Shown here: positions 30,443-39,502 of the stretch, piece by piece
Layout: every line of letters begins with the position of its first letter
Position numbering within the stretch: position 1 is the first letter of the stretch
DNA from: an uncultured Pelagibacteraceae bacterium
GTDB lineage: Bacteria > Pseudomonadota > Alphaproteobacteria > Pelagibacterales > Pelagibacteraceae
Assembly (NCBI GenBank): GCA_902571055.1
Contig: CACGAM010000002.1
Coordinates: 62,001-126,000 of the forward strand
Direction of reading: 5' to 3'
DNA: 64,000 bases
Notes under the pieces: generated by a model
Told to the model about the DNA's origin: nothing
Databases searched by the model: none
The model's input: the letters and a program-made list of their open reading frames with translations, nothing else
Program-made: the position numbers and the translations under genes

Positions 30443-31163
30443 AATTATTCTCCATCAACCATTTGTTGGTTTCTTTAAGTCCTCCAAAAGTATAAATATG
30501 AAAGTGATCTGTATGATCTTTTAATTTTCCTATTATATCGTTAGGGTCCTTAGGTCTCATTAAATCTAATGCCTTACTAAAATTAGATTTAAGAAAGTTT
30601 ATGGAATTTTTTGCACCAACAATATTAGCAAATTTAATTAAACTTGTAATTTTTAGTGGCCCAGTAATTCCTACATGAACTGGTACTGTCTGCTTAGAAA
30701 TAAAATCTATTATTGGCTGAGGATCTAACAACCATTGTGTAACAATATAATCAGCATAAGGCTTTTTATCTTGCATAGCTTTTTCTAATTCTGAATCGGA
30801 TATATCAGGACTCCCCTCTGGATGTCCAGCAATTCCTATTTTTAATCCTTCAAAATACCCTGTCTCTAATAATTGAATTGAACTCTCGAATTTACCTACA
30901 GGTTCTCTACTGCCCCCAATGACTAGGCACTGTTTAACACCTAGGTCTTTGCACATATCAATATACTCTTTTAGATGATTATTATTCTCAATTGATCTAG
31001 CTGGTATATGGGGTATTGGATTACATCCCTTTCTAACCAACTCTCCTGCTTTTTCAGCTGTTTCTTTGTGATCTCCACCCGGTAGAAAAGTAATATAGAC
31101 ATCTTTTAATGCTGGAATTGTATCTATATCTGTCTTAGGACCAATTTCTAAAGAAAAATTCAT
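30435..31163 (-). CDS. Methylenetetrahydrofolate reductase (MetF)-like protein
   Basis: TFLPGGDHKETAEKAGELVRKGCNPIPHIPARSI, GIAGHPEGSPD; overlaps the GcvT-like gene. Confidence 0.75.
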   Translation of the reverse strand: MNFSLEIGPKTDIDTIPALKDVYITFLPGGDHKETAEKAGELVRKGCNPIPHIPARSIENNNHLKEYIDMCKDLGVKQCLVIGGSREPVGKFESSIQLLETGYFEGLKIGIAGHPEGSPDISDSELEKAMQDKKPYADYIVTQWLLDPQPIIDFISKQTVPVHVGITGPLKITSLIKFANIVGAKNSINFLKSNFSKALDLMRPKDPNDIIGKLKDHTDHFHIYTFGGLKETNKWLMENNYV

Positions 31164-31224
31164 TAGTCAATTCTTATTTATTTTATAAAGCCTGTCTATA
31201 AAAATCGTTTGTGAATGGGTGAGA

Positions 31225-32106
31225 CTATTTTTTTTGTCCTCTATGCTTTTGTATCCTCTGACCGTACTGTTGGGTTACCCTATCAAATATAATTGCCAAA
31301 GCTACAATTGCCAGTCCATTCATCAATCCTGAGGCTAAATACTGATTAGAAATAGCTTGTAATATTGGAATTCCTAATCCTTTAACCCCGATCATAGAAG
31401 CAATTACAACCATTGCTAATGCCATCATAATAGTTTGATTAACCCCTGCAAAAATAGTAGGCAAAGATAAAGGTATTTGTACTGTTCTTAACTTCTGCAT
31501 GGTAGTAGCACCAAAAGCCTCACTTGCCTCTAATGTCTCTTTGTCTACCTCTCTTATTCCCAAATTTGTTAATCTAACAATGGGTGGTAATGCATAAACA
31601 CAAACAGCTAATAACCCTGGAACTTTACCTATCCCCAGAAGCATAATAATTGGAATTAGGTAAACAAAACTGGGGATTGTTTGCATCATGTCCAAAATGG
31701 GTAATATAGCTTTCTCAGCTCTATTAGATTTAGACATTAAGATACCAATTGGAATTCCAACAGCAACACAAACTAATGTAGCTACAGAAATTATAGCTAC
31801 TGTAGCCATACAATTTTTCCACATTCCAAAGTAACCTATTACTAAAAAGCTTAAAACTGTTCCTAAGGCTAGTTTATAACTTCTAGAACCAACCCATGCT
31901 AAGAACCCAAAAGCAAAAATTACTATTGGCCACGGGGCACCAACTAATAATTTTTCTAACCAAATTAAAAATGACAACAATGGATCAAAAAAGCTTTCGA
32001 TCCCATCACCGTATTCTCTTGAAAATTCTTTAAAATTTTGATCAATTCCTTTTTTTAAATCACGAAGTGATTGTCTATCCATTACTGGAATTTTGTTGAA
32101 ATCCAT
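31225..32106 (-). CDS. Glycine betaine/proline-type ABC transporter permease (ProW/OpuAB-like)
   Basis: MQTIPSFVYLIPIIMLLGIGKVPGLLAVCVYALPPIVRLTNLGIREV signature region. Confidence 0.9.
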   Translation of the reverse strand: MDFNKIPVMDRQSLRDLKKGIDQNFKEFSREYGDGIESFFDPLLSFLIWLEKLLVGAPWPIVIFAFGFLAWVGSRSYKLALGTVLSFLVIGYFGMWKNCMATVAIISVATLVCVAVGIPIGILMSKSNRAEKAILPILDMMQTIPSFVYLIPIIMLLGIGKVPGLLAVCVYALPPIVRLTNLGIREVDKETLEASEAFGATTMQKLRTVQIPLSLPTIFAGVNQTIMMALAMVVIASMIGVKGLGIPILQAISNQYLASGLMNGLAIVALAIIFDRVTQQYGQRIQKHRGQKK

Positions 32107-32120
32107 TTTAAGATAATACT

Positions 32121-32152
32121 ACAAACGAGCCTGTTAATACAGGCTCGTTTGT
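32121..32152 (-). promoter_or_regulatory. Perfect 14-bp intergenic stem-loop (ACAAACGAGCCTGT-TAAT-ACAGGCTCGTTTGT), no U-tract
   Basis: Read directly from sequence; lies between binding-protein and permease genes on the minus strand. Confidence 0.8.
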
Positions 32153-32163
32153 TAGATTTATTT

Positions 32164-33183
32164 TTATAAACCAATACCTTTTCTAATTTTATCTGCCGTA
32201 GATTTAGGTACCCATTTTGACCATACTTCTGGATATCTTACCAAAAACTCAACAGCTGCATCTGCTCCATCAGCTTGTTGCTCAGCCATATAAACTAACA
32301 TACCGTTCATAACGTCTCCAGGGTATGTTCTTTTTTTGAAATAGTTCATACCAGCTTTACCTGCTGAACTTTTATAGTTATCAGATACTACAGTAAATAC
32401 CTCTGATTTTACCCAAGATGATTTTTTTGGACTTGCACATTCCTGTTCAGGTTTTGATAAACAGTTATCCCAATTATCTTTACCTGCATACTCGCCCATA
32501 TCAACAGCTTGTAAGTTATATTTTCCAACTAATGAAGTTGGTGACCAATAATAACCAAACCAGTTTTCACCTCTTTCAGCAGCTTTTGCGATTGAACCGT
32601 CTAAACCTGCAGCTGAACCTGTTTCAACTATTGCCCAACCTTTAGCTTCCATTTCCCATGCTCTAAAATGGTTTCTGTTACTCAATTCACAGTTCCATCC
32701 TGGAGGACAGATATGAAAACCACCTTTAGACGGATCTTCTGGATGTGGGAACAGATCAGGTCTTTTTAAAATCTCATCTGCTGATGTAAGCTCAGGATGT
32801 TTTGCTAAAGTGTGTGGAAGTACCCACCAACCTTCACCTAAACCTGTAATTGGAGCCTTGTTAATAGAGTGTAATCTTCCTTCTTTAACAGCAGCCTCTA
32901 ACTCAACAATTGCTGCATTAGCCCAAAATTCTGGTGCAACATCGGGCTCACCTTTTTCTTGCATAGAAGTAAAGGTAGGCATTGTTGCTCCAGGCACTAG
33001 TTCAACGTTACAACCAAACCCTTCTTCTAAAATAACTTTATCTACCTCAGCCATAAAATTTGCTGAAGCCCAGTTCATATTTGCAATGGTTATGTCTCCG
33101 CATTCTGCATTAGCAGACACATTATATGAATTAAAACCAAGAACAAATAGAGCTGAAATTAGTATTTTTTTTATTATTTTCAT
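32164..33183 (-). CDS. Glycine betaine/quaternary amine-type ABC substrate-binding protein (ProX/OpuAC-like)
   Basis: Signal peptide; GDITIANMNWASANFMAEVDKVILEEGFGC; EPDVAPEFWANA; OpuAC fold pattern. Confidence 0.88.
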   Translation of the reverse strand: MKIIKKILISALFVLGFNSYNVSANAECGDITIANMNWASANFMAEVDKVILEEGFGCNVELVPGATMPTFTSMQEKGEPDVAPEFWANAAIVELEAAVKEGRLHSINKAPITGLGEGWWVLPHTLAKHPELTSADEILKRPDLFPHPEDPSKGGFHICPPGWNCELSNRNHFRAWEMEAKGWAIVETGSAAGLDGSIAKAAERGENWFGYYWSPTSLVGKYNLQAVDMGEYAGKDNWDNCLSKPEQECASPKKSSWVKSEVFTVVSDNYKSSAGKAGMNYFKKRTYPGDVMNGMLVYMAEQQADGADAAVEFLVRYPEVWSKWVPKSTADKIRKGIGL

Positions 33184-33191
33184 TATTTTCT

Positions 33192-33251
33192 CTCCTTAAG
33201 ATTAAAATTGAATCTGAACACAATATGGAAAAAAATGCAAATTTGTTTCAA
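33192..33251 (-). promoter_or_regulatory. Candidate promoter and RBS for the binding-protein operon (TTGAAA ... CATATT; AAGGAG)
   Basis: Minus-strand TTGAAA (33246-33251) with an about 18-nt spacer to CATATT (33223-33228); AAGGAG at 33192-33197 before the ATG. Confidence 0.35.
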
Positions 33252-33316
33252 CCTCAAGTAGTGTTAATATTGTCCTTATACTTGGAATTAAAAAAAAATT
33301 AACATAAATCTCAATT

Positions 33317-33943
33317 ATGGCTCAAAAAGATATTGGAAACAAAACACCACTTCATGAATTAAAAACTACAGAGCAGGTTATGAAGTATTATGACGAGTGG
33401 AGTAAAAATAATAAATACAATAAAGATATGTTCGAATGGGAATACTCTGGCCCTAAAGAAACTTCAGAAACTCTCTCAAAATACCAAAATAATAAAGATA
33501 TTAAAATTTATGACGCTGGATGTGGAAGTGGATTAGTAGGTATTGAATTGAAAAAATATGGATTCAATTATTTTGATGGTGGAGACATTTCTAAAGAATT
33601 ACTAAATCAGGTTCCGGATAATTTATATAACAAACTAGAGCAAATTGATTTAAATAAAAAAATTGATAAAGAAGACAATTTTTACGATGTTGTAATGTGT
33701 GTTGGTACATTTACATTTGCACATGTAAAAGCTCACGCTTTAGATGAATTTGTACGTATTACTAAGAAAAATGGATTAATTTGTTTTACTATAAATGAAG
33801 CTATATATATTAATTATGGATTTAAAAGTAAGATTGAAAGTTTGGTTGATAACAAAAAAATAAAAGAAATTAAATTATTTAAATCAAATTATTTAGCAAG
33901 CAAAGATGTTAATGCTTGGTTAGGGTTATACAAAGTTTTATGA
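33317..33943 (+). CDS. Class I SAM-dependent methyltransferase
   Basis: IKIYDAGCGSGLVGIELKKYG motif I. Confidence 0.85.
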   Translation: MAQKDIGNKTPLHELKTTEQVMKYYDEWSKNNKYNKDMFEWEYSGPKETSETLSKYQNNKDIKIYDAGCGSGLVGIELKKYGFNYFDGGDISKELLNQVPDNLYNKLEQIDLNKKIDKEDNFYDVVMCVGTFTFAHVKAHALDEFVRITKKNGLICFTINEAIYINYGFKSKIESLVDNKKIKEIKLFKSNYLASKDVNAWLGLYKVL

Positions 33944-34350
33944 AAATAATATTAATAATGGGACTTCCCGGAGCTGGCAAGACTACATTGGCGGATGAAC
34001 TAGCTCCAATGATTAATGCAAAAAGATTAAATGCAGACGAGGTTAGAAAGGCTGCTAATGATTGGGATTTTTCTGCGGAGGGAAGGAAAAGACAAGCTAA
34101 GAGGATGGCTGAATTTGCAATTAAATTAAAAAATGAAGGAAATAATGTTATCGCTGATTTTATAGCTCCAACACCAGCTGCAAGAGCGTTATTTCCTGCA
34201 GATTATGTAGTTTGGGTTGATACTATTAAAGAGGGTAGATTTGATGATACTAATCAAATGTTTGTCAAACCTGAAAAATATAATTTTCATGTTACATCAC
34301 AAGATGCTAAAATTTGGGCAATTAAAATAATTGAGGATTTAAAAAAATAA
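33940..34350 (+). CDS. P-loop kinase, adenylylsulfate-kinase (CysC)-like
   Basis: IILIMGLPGAGKTTLADELA Walker A; NADEVRKAANDWDFS; start trimmed to MKIILIMG (ATGA overlap with upstream stop). Confidence 0.75.
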   Translation: MKIILIMGLPGAGKTTLADELAPMINAKRLNADEVRKAANDWDFSAEGRKRQAKRMAEFAIKLKNEGNNVIADFIAPTPAARALFPADYVVWVDTIKEGRFDDTNQMFVKPEKYNFHVTSQDAKIWAIKIIEDLKK

Positions 34351-34382
34351 GTTGTATTTTTATTTAAATAATTCTTTAATTT

Positions 34383-36851
34383 ATGGACATGAAGTTTTTA
34401 TTGGTATTGTTTGTTTTTATAATAATTAATTTCAAAGTTATTGCAGGTATAACGGATTTAAATGATCCCATGAATGTTCATACTGGAAATGCTTCATTAA
34501 CAATAAATCAAACTCCTGCTGGTTTGGTATTTAACAATGATGGAACTAAAATGTTTACAACAGGTTCTGTTTCTACCGATGACGAAATTAATGAATGGGA
34601 TCTAACAACTGCATTTGATGTGTCAACCGCAAGTTTTGTAGATAGACTTTCAGTTGTAACTGGTGATCTTGTATGGGATAGCGAACCATTTGGATTAACT
34701 TTTAATGATGATGGAACTAAATTATTTCTTATGGGTGCGAAAGATGATGATCTTCATGAAATAACTCTTGGCACTGCATACGATTTATCAACTTATGATG
34801 ATACAACAGTAGTTGTTTGGGATATATCTACTTTAGATGTTAGAGCTTGTGGAATAACTTTCAATAATGATGGAACCAAACTATTTATTTCAGGATTTAC
34901 GGACAGTACAATTATAGAAGTTCCATTAAGTACACCTTATAGTATTGCAGAATCATCTAGAGGTACTCCAGAAGAATATAGCGTGTTCGCTAATGATCGG
35001 CTTCCACGAGATGTTGATTTTAATAGTGATGGGACGAAAATGTATATTATTAGTGGTCATGGTAAAGATTTAAGCGAATATACATTAGATACCGCTTTTG
35101 ATTTAAGTGAAGGATTCACACACAAAGGAAGTTACGATGTATCTTCAGAAGATGATGAACCATTTGCAATTGAATTTAATAATGATGGTACAAAAATGTT
35201 TATGTTAGGTTATGAAAACAGTGATAGTGTTCACGAATATTCATTAACAACTGCTTTTGAAATAAATAATACAGCTCCAACACTTTCCTCGTCTTCACCA
35301 TCAGACGGAGCATCAAGCGTTGGTGTAAACGATAATATTGTTTTAACTTTTTCTGAAGTTGTAGATGCTGAAAGTGGAAATATATTAATTAAAAAATCTT
35401 CAGACGACTCAACTGTTGAAACAATCAGTGTTACAGGTACAAAAGTTTCTGGATCAGGTTCTACAGAAATTACAATTAATCCTAGTACAACTTTAGACGG
35501 CGATACGGGTTACTACATAACTATTGCATCAACAGCTTTTGATGATGTAGACAGCGCAGATTATCCAGGAATATCAAGTTCAACTGCACTTAACTTTACT
35601 ACAGAAACAATCGCATCTGAGGCCTCTGATCCTTTTGAAGATAAAACAGTTGTTGCGTTAGTTGAGGCTCAAACAAAGATGCCAAAAAGAATTGTGAAAA
35701 ATGTATCGATACCAATATTTAATCGATTACAGTGGATGAGAAACTATAACGAAGATAGAGAATTATTTAGTCAGGGAATTAAATTTAAATTTTCCGATCC
35801 TAAAATTGCTTCAATTGCAAAAGTAGTTCCTGCAGCTCTTACCGACGATGAAGAAGTCGAAGAAGAAGAAATTAATACTACCTGGTCTTTTTGGAGCGAA
35901 GGAAGTGTTAGTATAGGTAGGGTTGGAGATACGAATGCTTCACATTCAAAAGATATAAATACTAAAGGTATTACTATTGGGTTAGATAACAAAGTAAGCG
36001 ATAGATATCTTTACGGATATACAATTAGATATACTAAAGACGATGTTGATGTTGGAACTCCTGGAACCTCATTAGATACTGATGGTTACAGCCTTTCTAC
36101 CTATGCAAGCCTACTGATGGGTGAAAATAAATTTATCGACGGTATTTTTGGTTTTAGCAAACTTGATTTAAAAAATGTTAGAAAAAGTGGTAGTAATACC
36201 TTGAATGGAGACAGAGATGGAGCACAATTATATGGATCTATAAATTACTCTACTGTTTTAAATAGAAATAATTTAAACATTTCACCAAATATCAGATTTG
36301 ATTTTAGCCATACACGTTTAGAAGAATATTCAGAGACTGGAACCGATGCATTAGATTATGATGATCAAACAATTAAAAATGGTGCTTTATATACCGGTAT
36401 TAACTTAAATAATATATTTAAATTAAATAATATAAATTTAATACCTTCTACTGGTATTGAATTAGGATTAGATATTAGTCCTTCTTCAGATGTTTCTATA
36501 AAATATGTTTCTGATCCCAATACGACTTATACGAGATCAATTGATCAGCAAGAACCAAAAAGTGGTAAAGTAAAATTAGGTTTAGATGTAATTACACAAA
36601 CTGGATTTTCATTGACCACTTTATATGAAAGAAATCAAAGCGAGAACAGTCACAGTGATACATTTTACTTAGGAACAGCCTATATAACATTAAGTGAAGT
36701 TCAATATGCACTTTCTATTCAAGACAATGTTGCGTCTGCTGATTATGGTAAAAAATTAAATGGTTTCGATATTTTATTTGAAACAGATTATGATTTACTT
36801 AGTGAGCATCCCGAGTATGAAGCTAACTTAAAAATTTCTAGTATATTTTAA
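34383..36851 (+). CDS. Surface autotransporter-like protein: signal peptide, five propeller-type repeats, Ig-like (SbsA/Big_5-type) domain, C-terminal beta-barrel
   Basis: Repeated FNNDGTKMF-type motifs; PTLSSSSPSDGASSVGVNDNIVLTFSEVVD; C-terminal barrel pattern ending in F. Confidence 0.7.
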   Translation: MDMKFLLVLFVFIIINFKVIAGITDLNDPMNVHTGNASLTINQTPAGLVFNNDGTKMFTTGSVSTDDEINEWDLTTAFDVSTASFVDRLSVVTGDLVWDSEPFGLTFNDDGTKLFLMGAKDDDLHEITLGTAYDLSTYDDTTVVVWDISTLDVRACGITFNNDGTKLFISGFTDSTIIEVPLSTPYSIAESSRGTPEEYSVFANDRLPRDVDFNSDGTKMYIISGHGKDLSEYTLDTAFDLSEGFTHKGSYDVSSEDDEPFAIEFNNDGTKMFMLGYENSDSVHEYSLTTAFEINNTAPTLSSSSPSDGASSVGVNDNIVLTFSEVVDAESGNILIKKSSDDSTVETISVTGTKVSGSGSTEITINPSTTLDGDTGYYITIASTAFDDVDSADYPGISSSTALNFTTETIASEASDPFEDKTVVALVEAQTKMPKRIVKNVSIPIFNRLQWMRNYNEDRELFSQGIKFKFSDPKIASIAKVVPAALTDDEEVEEEEINTTWSFWSEGSVSIGRVGDTNASHSKDINTKGITIGLDNKVSDRYLYGYTIRYTKDDVDVGTPGTSLDTDGYSLSTYASLLMGENKFIDGIFGFSKLDLKNVRKSGSNTLNGDRDGAQLYGSINYSTVLNRNNLNISPNIRFDFSHTRLEEYSETGTDALDYDDQTIKNGALYTGINLNNIFKLNNINLIPSTGIELGLDISPSSDVSIKYVSDPNTTYTRSIDQQEPKSGKVKLGLDVITQTGFSLTTLYERNQSENSHSDTFYLGTAYITLSEVQYALSIQDNVASADYGKKLNGFDILFETDYDLLSEHPEYEANLKISSIF
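34521..35216 (+). repeat. Five degenerate protein-level repeats F(N/D)xDGTK(M/L)(F/Y)
   Basis: FNNDGTKMF, FNDDGTKLF, FNNDGTKLF, FNSDGTKMY, FNNDGTKMF in the ORF at 34383-36851. Confidence 0.85.
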
Positions 36852-36907
36852 ATTAAATACTTTAAATTTCTATATTAAAGAATAAACTATAAATGTCAGG
36901 AGTGTAA

Positions 36908-37282
36908 ATGATTTACCAGTGGGATAATAAAAAACCAACAGCTCAAATGTTAGGAAGGTGGCAACCTTTTCATGATGGTCATTATGCTTTATTTGAGGAG
37001 ATAGTAAAAAAAACTGGACAGGTATGTATTCAAATTAGAGATGTTCAAGGAGTTGATGATAATCCATTTGATTTTGATACTGTTAAGAAGAATATTGAGG
37101 ATAGATTAAATCCTAAATATGAAGGGAGGTTTAAGATAATGCTTGTGCCTAACATTACAAATATTTCTTATGGTAGAGGAGTTGGATATAAAATAGATGA
37201 GGTAGTTCTTCCTGAGGAAATTCAAAAAATATCAGCTACAAAAATAAGGGCTAAAATGCGTGAAGAGGGAGAATTGGAGTAA
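36908..37282 (+). CDS. Nucleotidyltransferase (cytidylyl/adenylyltransferase-like, HxGH type)
   Basis: MLGRWQPFHDGHYALFEEIV and KISATKIRAKMREEGE. Confidence 0.75.
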   Translation: MIYQWDNKKPTAQMLGRWQPFHDGHYALFEEIVKKTGQVCIQIRDVQGVDDNPFDFDTVKKNIEDRLNPKYEGRFKIMLVPNITNISYGRGVGYKIDEVVLPEEIQKISATKIRAKMREEGELE

Positions 37283-37284
37283 AT

Positions 37285-38058
37285 ATGAATGTTATTTCAA
37301 AAGATCTCGGTTCAGGTATAAAATCTATAACATTAAATGATCCTAAGACATATAATTCATTATCATTTAAAACATTAAATGAATTGTCAAAACTGTTAAA
37401 AAAATTTGATGCTGATAGCAAAACAAGAGTAATAATTATAAACGGCAATGGAAAAGGTTTTAGTGCTGGACATAATTTAAAAGAAGTTAAAAGTTTAAAA
37501 GTTAGATCAAAATATTTAAAATTATTTAATTTATGTTCTAAAGTAATGATACAAATTGTTGAAGGCAGGAAACCGGTAATAGCAAAAGTTCATGGTGCAG
37601 CTTTTGCTGCAGGATGTCAGCTAGCTGCGAGTTGCGATCTAGCTTACAGTACTAATGATGCAATATTTGCTACTCCTGGAGTAAATATAGGTCTTTTTTG
37701 TAGTACACCTATGGTAGCAGTAAGCAGAAAGATAAATCGAAAACAAATGATGAAGATGTTGTTAACTGGTGAACCAATTAAAGCGAACTTTGCAAAACAA
37801 ATTGGACTAATCAACGATCATTTCACAAAAAACAAATTAAACAAGGAGGTATTAAATATTGCAAAAAAAATATCTTCCAAATCAAATTTAACTATAAAAA
37901 TTGGTAAAAGAGCTTTTTACAAACAATTAGAGATGCCATTAAATAAAGCTTACAAATACACAAGTGAAATGATGACGCTAAATATGATGGCAATGGATGC
38001 AAAAGAAGGGATTTCAGCATTTTTAGAGAAAAGATCCCCAAAATGGAAACATAGATAA
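37285..38058 (+). CDS. Enoyl-CoA hydratase/isomerase family protein
   Basis: GNGKGFSAGHNLKEV, KVHGAAFAAGCQLAASCDLAYS. Confidence 0.88.
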   Translation: MNVISKDLGSGIKSITLNDPKTYNSLSFKTLNELSKLLKKFDADSKTRVIIINGNGKGFSAGHNLKEVKSLKVRSKYLKLFNLCSKVMIQIVEGRKPVIAKVHGAAFAAGCQLAASCDLAYSTNDAIFATPGVNIGLFCSTPMVAVSRKINRKQMMKMLLTGEPIKANFAKQIGLINDHFTKNKLNKEVLNIAKKISSKSNLTIKIGKRAFYKQLEMPLNKAYKYTSEMMTLNMMAMDAKEGISAFLEKRSPKWKHR

Positions 38059-38525
38059 TGGATGATCAAGAAATAAAAGTTATCTTAGAGAATGCTAAAA
38101 CAATTGCAATGATTGGTATTAGCTCAGAAAAAAAAAAGGAGGATCCAAAGAAAATAAAAAGAAAGCCAGCAAATGTAGTGATGAAATATATGCAAGATTT
38201 TGGATATAAAGTAATACCAATTAATCCTTATGCTGAGGGAGAAATAATAAATGGAGAACAAGTAGTTTCAAGTTTAGAAAAAGTTAAGGAGAAAATTGAT
38301 ATTGTTGATGTCTTTAGACCGTCTGCAGAAGCACCAGGTATTGCAGAGCAAGCAACAAAGATAGGGACAAAAGTCTTATGGTTACAATATGGAATTCACC
38401 ATGAAATCGCTGAGGAAATAGCAAATAAACAAAATATAAAATACATTTCAAATAGATGTATTAAGCAGGAGTATCAAAAAATATTCCAAAAATCTAATCC
38501 AGTCTTTCCAGCATTAAAAAATTAA
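38058..38525 (+). CDS. CoA-binding domain protein (YccU-like)
   Basis: AKTIAMIGISSEKKKEDP..., DVFRPSAEAPGIAEQA, NRCIKQEYQ. Confidence 0.88.
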   Translation: MDDQEIKVILENAKTIAMIGISSEKKKEDPKKIKRKPANVVMKYMQDFGYKVIPINPYAEGEIINGEQVVSSLEKVKEKIDIVDVFRPSAEAPGIAEQATKIGTKVLWLQYGIHHEIAEEIANKQNIKYISNRCIKQEYQKIFQKSNPVFPALKN

Positions 38526-38530
38526 AATAT

Positions 38531-39502
38531 TTATCTTTGATATTCTATAAATTTTTTTAAAGATTTATTTAAAAATCTTTCATAAACCATTCCCTCTTTT
38601 TCGTTATAATTTTCATTAAGGAATGATTTTTTCATCTTAAAATCAAATGAAGGTTCAAAAAAAAAAGGGATAGACATTCTTTTTTTCTTATTCCAAATAA
38701 CTCTATGATTAGTTGCCTTATATTTCCCTTTGCTTAAAAATTCCATTGCTCTTCCTGTATTTACTACAAGAGCTCTATTATTAAATGGAACGTTATACCA
38801 TTTTTTGTTCTTTCTATTTTGAACTTGTAATCCACCAGTTTTGTCTTGATATAATACAGTAAATATACCGCTATCAACATGTGTCTCACAACCTAATGCA
38901 ACCCCATCCTGTTTAGAAATTTCAACTGGTTTATTTTGCTTGGGGTAAAAGTTAAATCTCAAAGTGCTCAAAGTCTTATACCTTGAAAACACTTCACTTG
39001 AAATGCAAGGGTTCTTACCATAAAGTTTTATTATTCCTTTAAATAATAGTTCGCTTAAATTAAAAATATTATCAAAGTAATCAGATAAAATTTTAATTGA
39101 TTTTTTTTTAAAACATTTATTCAAATCAATAAATTCTATATATTTATTTTTAACCTTTTTTGAATAAGTTTTAGTAACTTTAAGATCTCCAATATCTAAA
39201 CCTTCTTTGCCATTAACATCATTTGGAAAATAACCTCTATACAAATTGTTATTTTTTCGGTTCCATTTTTTTGGTGCTAACATGAGTTTTTTTTCGCTTT
39301 TTAAGTTAAAAAATAAATTCCCGACTTTTGTAATTTTCTTAATATCACTTTGCCTAATATTATGACCAACTATTTGGAAAAAACCTATTTTAGTACACGC
39401 ATGCTCTATTTTTTGTAATATTTTTTTAGATTTATTATTTTCTACTCCATTTTTTAAGATAAAGGAAATATCGATAGTTGGAATGTAATTTTTTTTTATC
39501 AT
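38531..39502 (-). CDS. 2-oxoglutarate/Fe(II)-dependent oxygenase, isopenicillin N synthase-like family
   Basis: IPTIDISFI, GCETHVDSGIFTVLYQDKTGGLQV, ATNHRVIWNKKKRMSIPFFFEP. Confidence 0.88.
   Translation of the reverse strand: MIKKNYIPTIDISFILKNGVENNKSKKILQKIEHACTKIGFFQIVGHNIRQSDIKKITKVGNLFFNLKSEKKLMLAPKKWNRKNNNLYRGYFPNDVNGKEGLDIGDLKVTKTYSKKVKNKYIEFIDLNKCFKKKSIKILSDYFDNIFNLSELLFKGIIKLYGKNPCISSEVFSRYKTLSTLRFNFYPKQNKPVEISKQDGVALGCETHVDSGIFTVLYQDKTGGLQVQNRKNKKWYNVPFNNRALVVNTGRAMEFLSKGKYKATNHRVIWNKKKRMSIPFFFEPSFDFKMKKSFLNENYNEKEGMVYERFLNKSLKKFIEYQR

Noticed and set aside
32418-33199. Plus-strand ORFs 32418-32645 and 32810-33199
   Set aside because: Antisense to the ABC binding-protein gene; shadow frames
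33184-33316. Possible riboswitch in the leader of the binding-protein operon
   Set aside because: No recognisable conserved riboswitch core or strong helices; only a candidate promoter and RBS are supportable
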